Assembly (NCBI RefSeq): GCF_902459465.1
Contig: NC_047080.1
Location: 8,034,866-8,098,865, forward strand
DNA from: Asterias rubens
Taxonomy: Eukaryota > Echinodermata > Asteroidea > Forcipulatida > Asteriidae
Reading direction: 5' to 3'
DNA length: 64,000 nucleotides
The position numbers and the translations under genes are program-made. Below the pieces are notes generated by a model. The model was not told where the DNA came from. It made no database searches and worked only from the letters and a program-made list of their open reading frames with translations. The first letter of the stretch is position 1. The number at the start of each line of letters is the position of its first letter. Positions 62,227 to 64,000 of the stretch are shown here, one piece after another.

Positions 62227-63047
62227 AGAAAACTTGTTGTACCACACAGAAGTTTATTTTTATTAATCCAGTATCGCTTTTTTTTTTTGAGGGGGGGAGC
62301 TTTTGTTCCAAGAGCTATTATTCATGAGAAGAAAAACAAATATTATTTTTAATTTATGGAGTTTTTATACAGTTTCCCCCCCCCCTACTTTCACCCATGG
62401 AGGTTCTACCTCCATGTTTCACCCTAGCCCCAAACAAGTGTATGTAATTAATTGGCATTGAACAAAACACAATAATAGCAGTGCCCTTTTCTTTTCAATA
62501 CTGGACTTTCACACCCACAAAATCAACATAAATATCTTCCATGTGTAAAATCACTAAAATTATTTAAAACCATATTTTGCACGCATACTATTGTTATTGT
62601 TACTTAACTTTTTTATAATGTCAACACATTATTGGAACAAATTGAATTGAAAGAAAAAGGAAACAATGCTTGTCAGAGACAACAACATCAAATATTTGTG
62701 GCTTGTCTGAAATATTGATAAAACTCAAAGATTTTAAGGAGACTTCCATGAGGTTTAAAATACAAAAAGAGAATAAACACAATTTATCCAACATAAATTA
62801 TAAACTGGAAACCGTGTGGAAAAGACATGCAACCAGTTATAATATCATTTACCCTTGTCCTTGAAAAATGATTTCATCAACTTTTAATTCAAGTTGAATT
62901 CCGATGAGTTCCTACATTTATTTTTGCAACAACCACTATCTACATGGAAGTAAACTACGACAAAAACGTGTTTACATGATATGAAAATTAGTGCTCTTGA
63001 CATCCAATGAACTCATCCAATGAAAATAAACGTGCCAATTTGTATAC

Positions 63048-63175
63048 CTTGTCACCTTCCGAGGACGAGCTACACAGACCGTGAAAGGGCTGAATGCTTC
63101 GTCCCGGTCTCGGCGCTGTTTGACGGTCTGGCTAACCGGGGAGGTCCCGGTGAATGTTTTCTTCTTCGTACTCGG
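63048..63175 (-). promoter_or_regulatory. Candidate non-coding 5' exon / promoter patch of the laminin gene
   Basis: On the minus strand a CpG-richer stretch (ggtctcggcgctgtttgacg on the plus strand) ends in a good splice donor, GTGACAAG followed by gtatac. It contains in-frame stops and so would be untranslated. Its position 5 kb upstream of the laminin ATG and close to a divergent candidate exon suggests a shared promoter region. This rests on base composition and one donor only. Confidence 0.3.
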
Positions 63176-63752
63176 TATTTCTTACAAATTAAGTAGTGTA
63201 ATATATCTCAAAATTTACCATGTGAAATATCGAATCAGTATACTTTACCATTAGTACAATCCTCCACTATCTGCTCCTCCAAACATCGTAAAATGTACAG
63301 AAACTTCGAATTAGCGAGTTTATTACTGCACGTTGGTGCTCAAGTTTGCTGGACTGAAAACACCGCCATTGATTATCATTGGCTTATTATTTATTCATGA
63401 GATGCTCGCGCACCTTGTAAGGAGAATTTACTTTCATCGATGTAAAAATCTCGTAAAGATACAATGGTTAAATCATGGAGGTAGAATTAGATTTCCCAGA
63501 TAAATTAGTACAATTTTATTGTGGCTTACTTAAATAATTGTTCATTTAATTTACAAAATGTGTACTATAGAAGGCATTTACAGCCAATATTAAAGAAATC
63601 ACAAACAGTATTTAATTTTTAATAGACTTGCTACAATCACTTTTCTAGTTTTATTTCTGAGAAGAAAAAGTTGCACGCGCAAAAATGCATTGGGCACAAC
63701 TTTGTAGTGCGGGGTCCATTGCCAGTCTATTACCTCTCGGTCAAAAACCAAC

Positions 63753-63826
63753 ATGGCGACTCGCATGGCGAAGAGAGCTGCTGAAAATTGTGCACGATTT
63801 TCGGGTTCAAGATCATTAGGACACAG
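63753..63826 (+). CDS. Candidate first coding exon of a divergent gene (cut by window end)
   Basis: An ATG in good context (accaacATGGCG) opens MATRMAKRAAENCARFSGSR followed by SLGH. It is basic, Ser/Arg/Ala-rich and free of acidic clusters until late, as in mitochondrial presequences. It could end at CACAG before gtatta, a weak donor. The frame closes after 35 codons if unspliced, so splicing is required for a longer protein. The rest of the gene would lie beyond 64000. Product unknown. Confidence 0.3.
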
Positions 63827-64000
63827 GTATTACAAAGTAGGGTTGAGAGAGTGTGAGTAGGGATATAGATAATATATATTTTTTATATAATATAAACAAT
63901 AGTTTTCATTGACTTTAAGATTTTCAATTGGAAGTGCCCTTTTTTTTTTTTTTAGTTTTAATATATTTATTTGCAAAATGAAGTCATAGTCATACCATGC

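Larger units (their letters stand above)
58013..63047. other. Laminin upstream or 5' intron DNA
   Basis: No further coding exon is seen. Three M1 MITEs occupy 58480-58865, 59276-59663 and 61469-61857, and an M3 element occupies 61855-62226. A TTT-rich to G/C-homopolymer stretch lies at about 62275-62400. If the candidate exon at 63048 is real, most of this is the first intron of the laminin gene. Confidence 0.5.

Overview
The window is eukaryotic genomic DNA: AT-rich, with split genes, consensus GT..AG introns, tRNA-headed SINEs, many short inverted-repeat (MITE/foldback) elements and microsatellites. It has no operons, bacterial signals or CRISPR. A full laminin chain with many introns, together with this repeat style, suggests a marine invertebrate deuterostome. 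An echinoderm (sea star or relative) is my best guess, but that is inference.

Layout. (1) 1-1679: upstream DNA with no gene seen. (2) 1680-6091, plus strand: a six-exon gene for a 326-residue multi-pass membrane protein that I do not recognise. Its two halves look like a duplication of a three-exon cassette. (3) 6092-13829: the convergent intergenic or 3'UTR region, mostly foldback and MITE copies. (4) 13830-58012, minus strand: one large gene that I joined from 34 exons. Every splice phase is compatible, giving 6252 nt and 2083 residues. It encodes a laminin chain: signal peptide, LN, five LE modules, domain IV type B, further LE modules, domain IV type A (Laminin B), further LE modules, then about 590 residues of coiled coil with a penultimate-region Cys and no LG domains. 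(5) 58013-63047: upstream or 5' intron DNA with three copies of one MITE family. (6) 63048 to the end: a CpG-richer patch with a candidate non-coding 5' exon on the minus strand and, divergently, a candidate first coding exon on the plus strand cut by the window edge.

The main biological point is the laminin. Its N-terminal half, its last LE modules and the start of its coil follow laminin beta. However, a block of extra LE modules carrying a domain IV type A, normally a gamma/alpha/perlecan module, sits between the positions of beta LE7 and LE8, and the cysteine-rich beta knob of the coil is absent. The introns hold large tandem arrays (an 18-bp unit in a 54-bp higher-order pattern, a 19-bp unit in a 206-bp pattern, a hexamer array and a CCTTG-rich array). 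Transposable-element ends lie within 8-25 nt of at least six splice donors.
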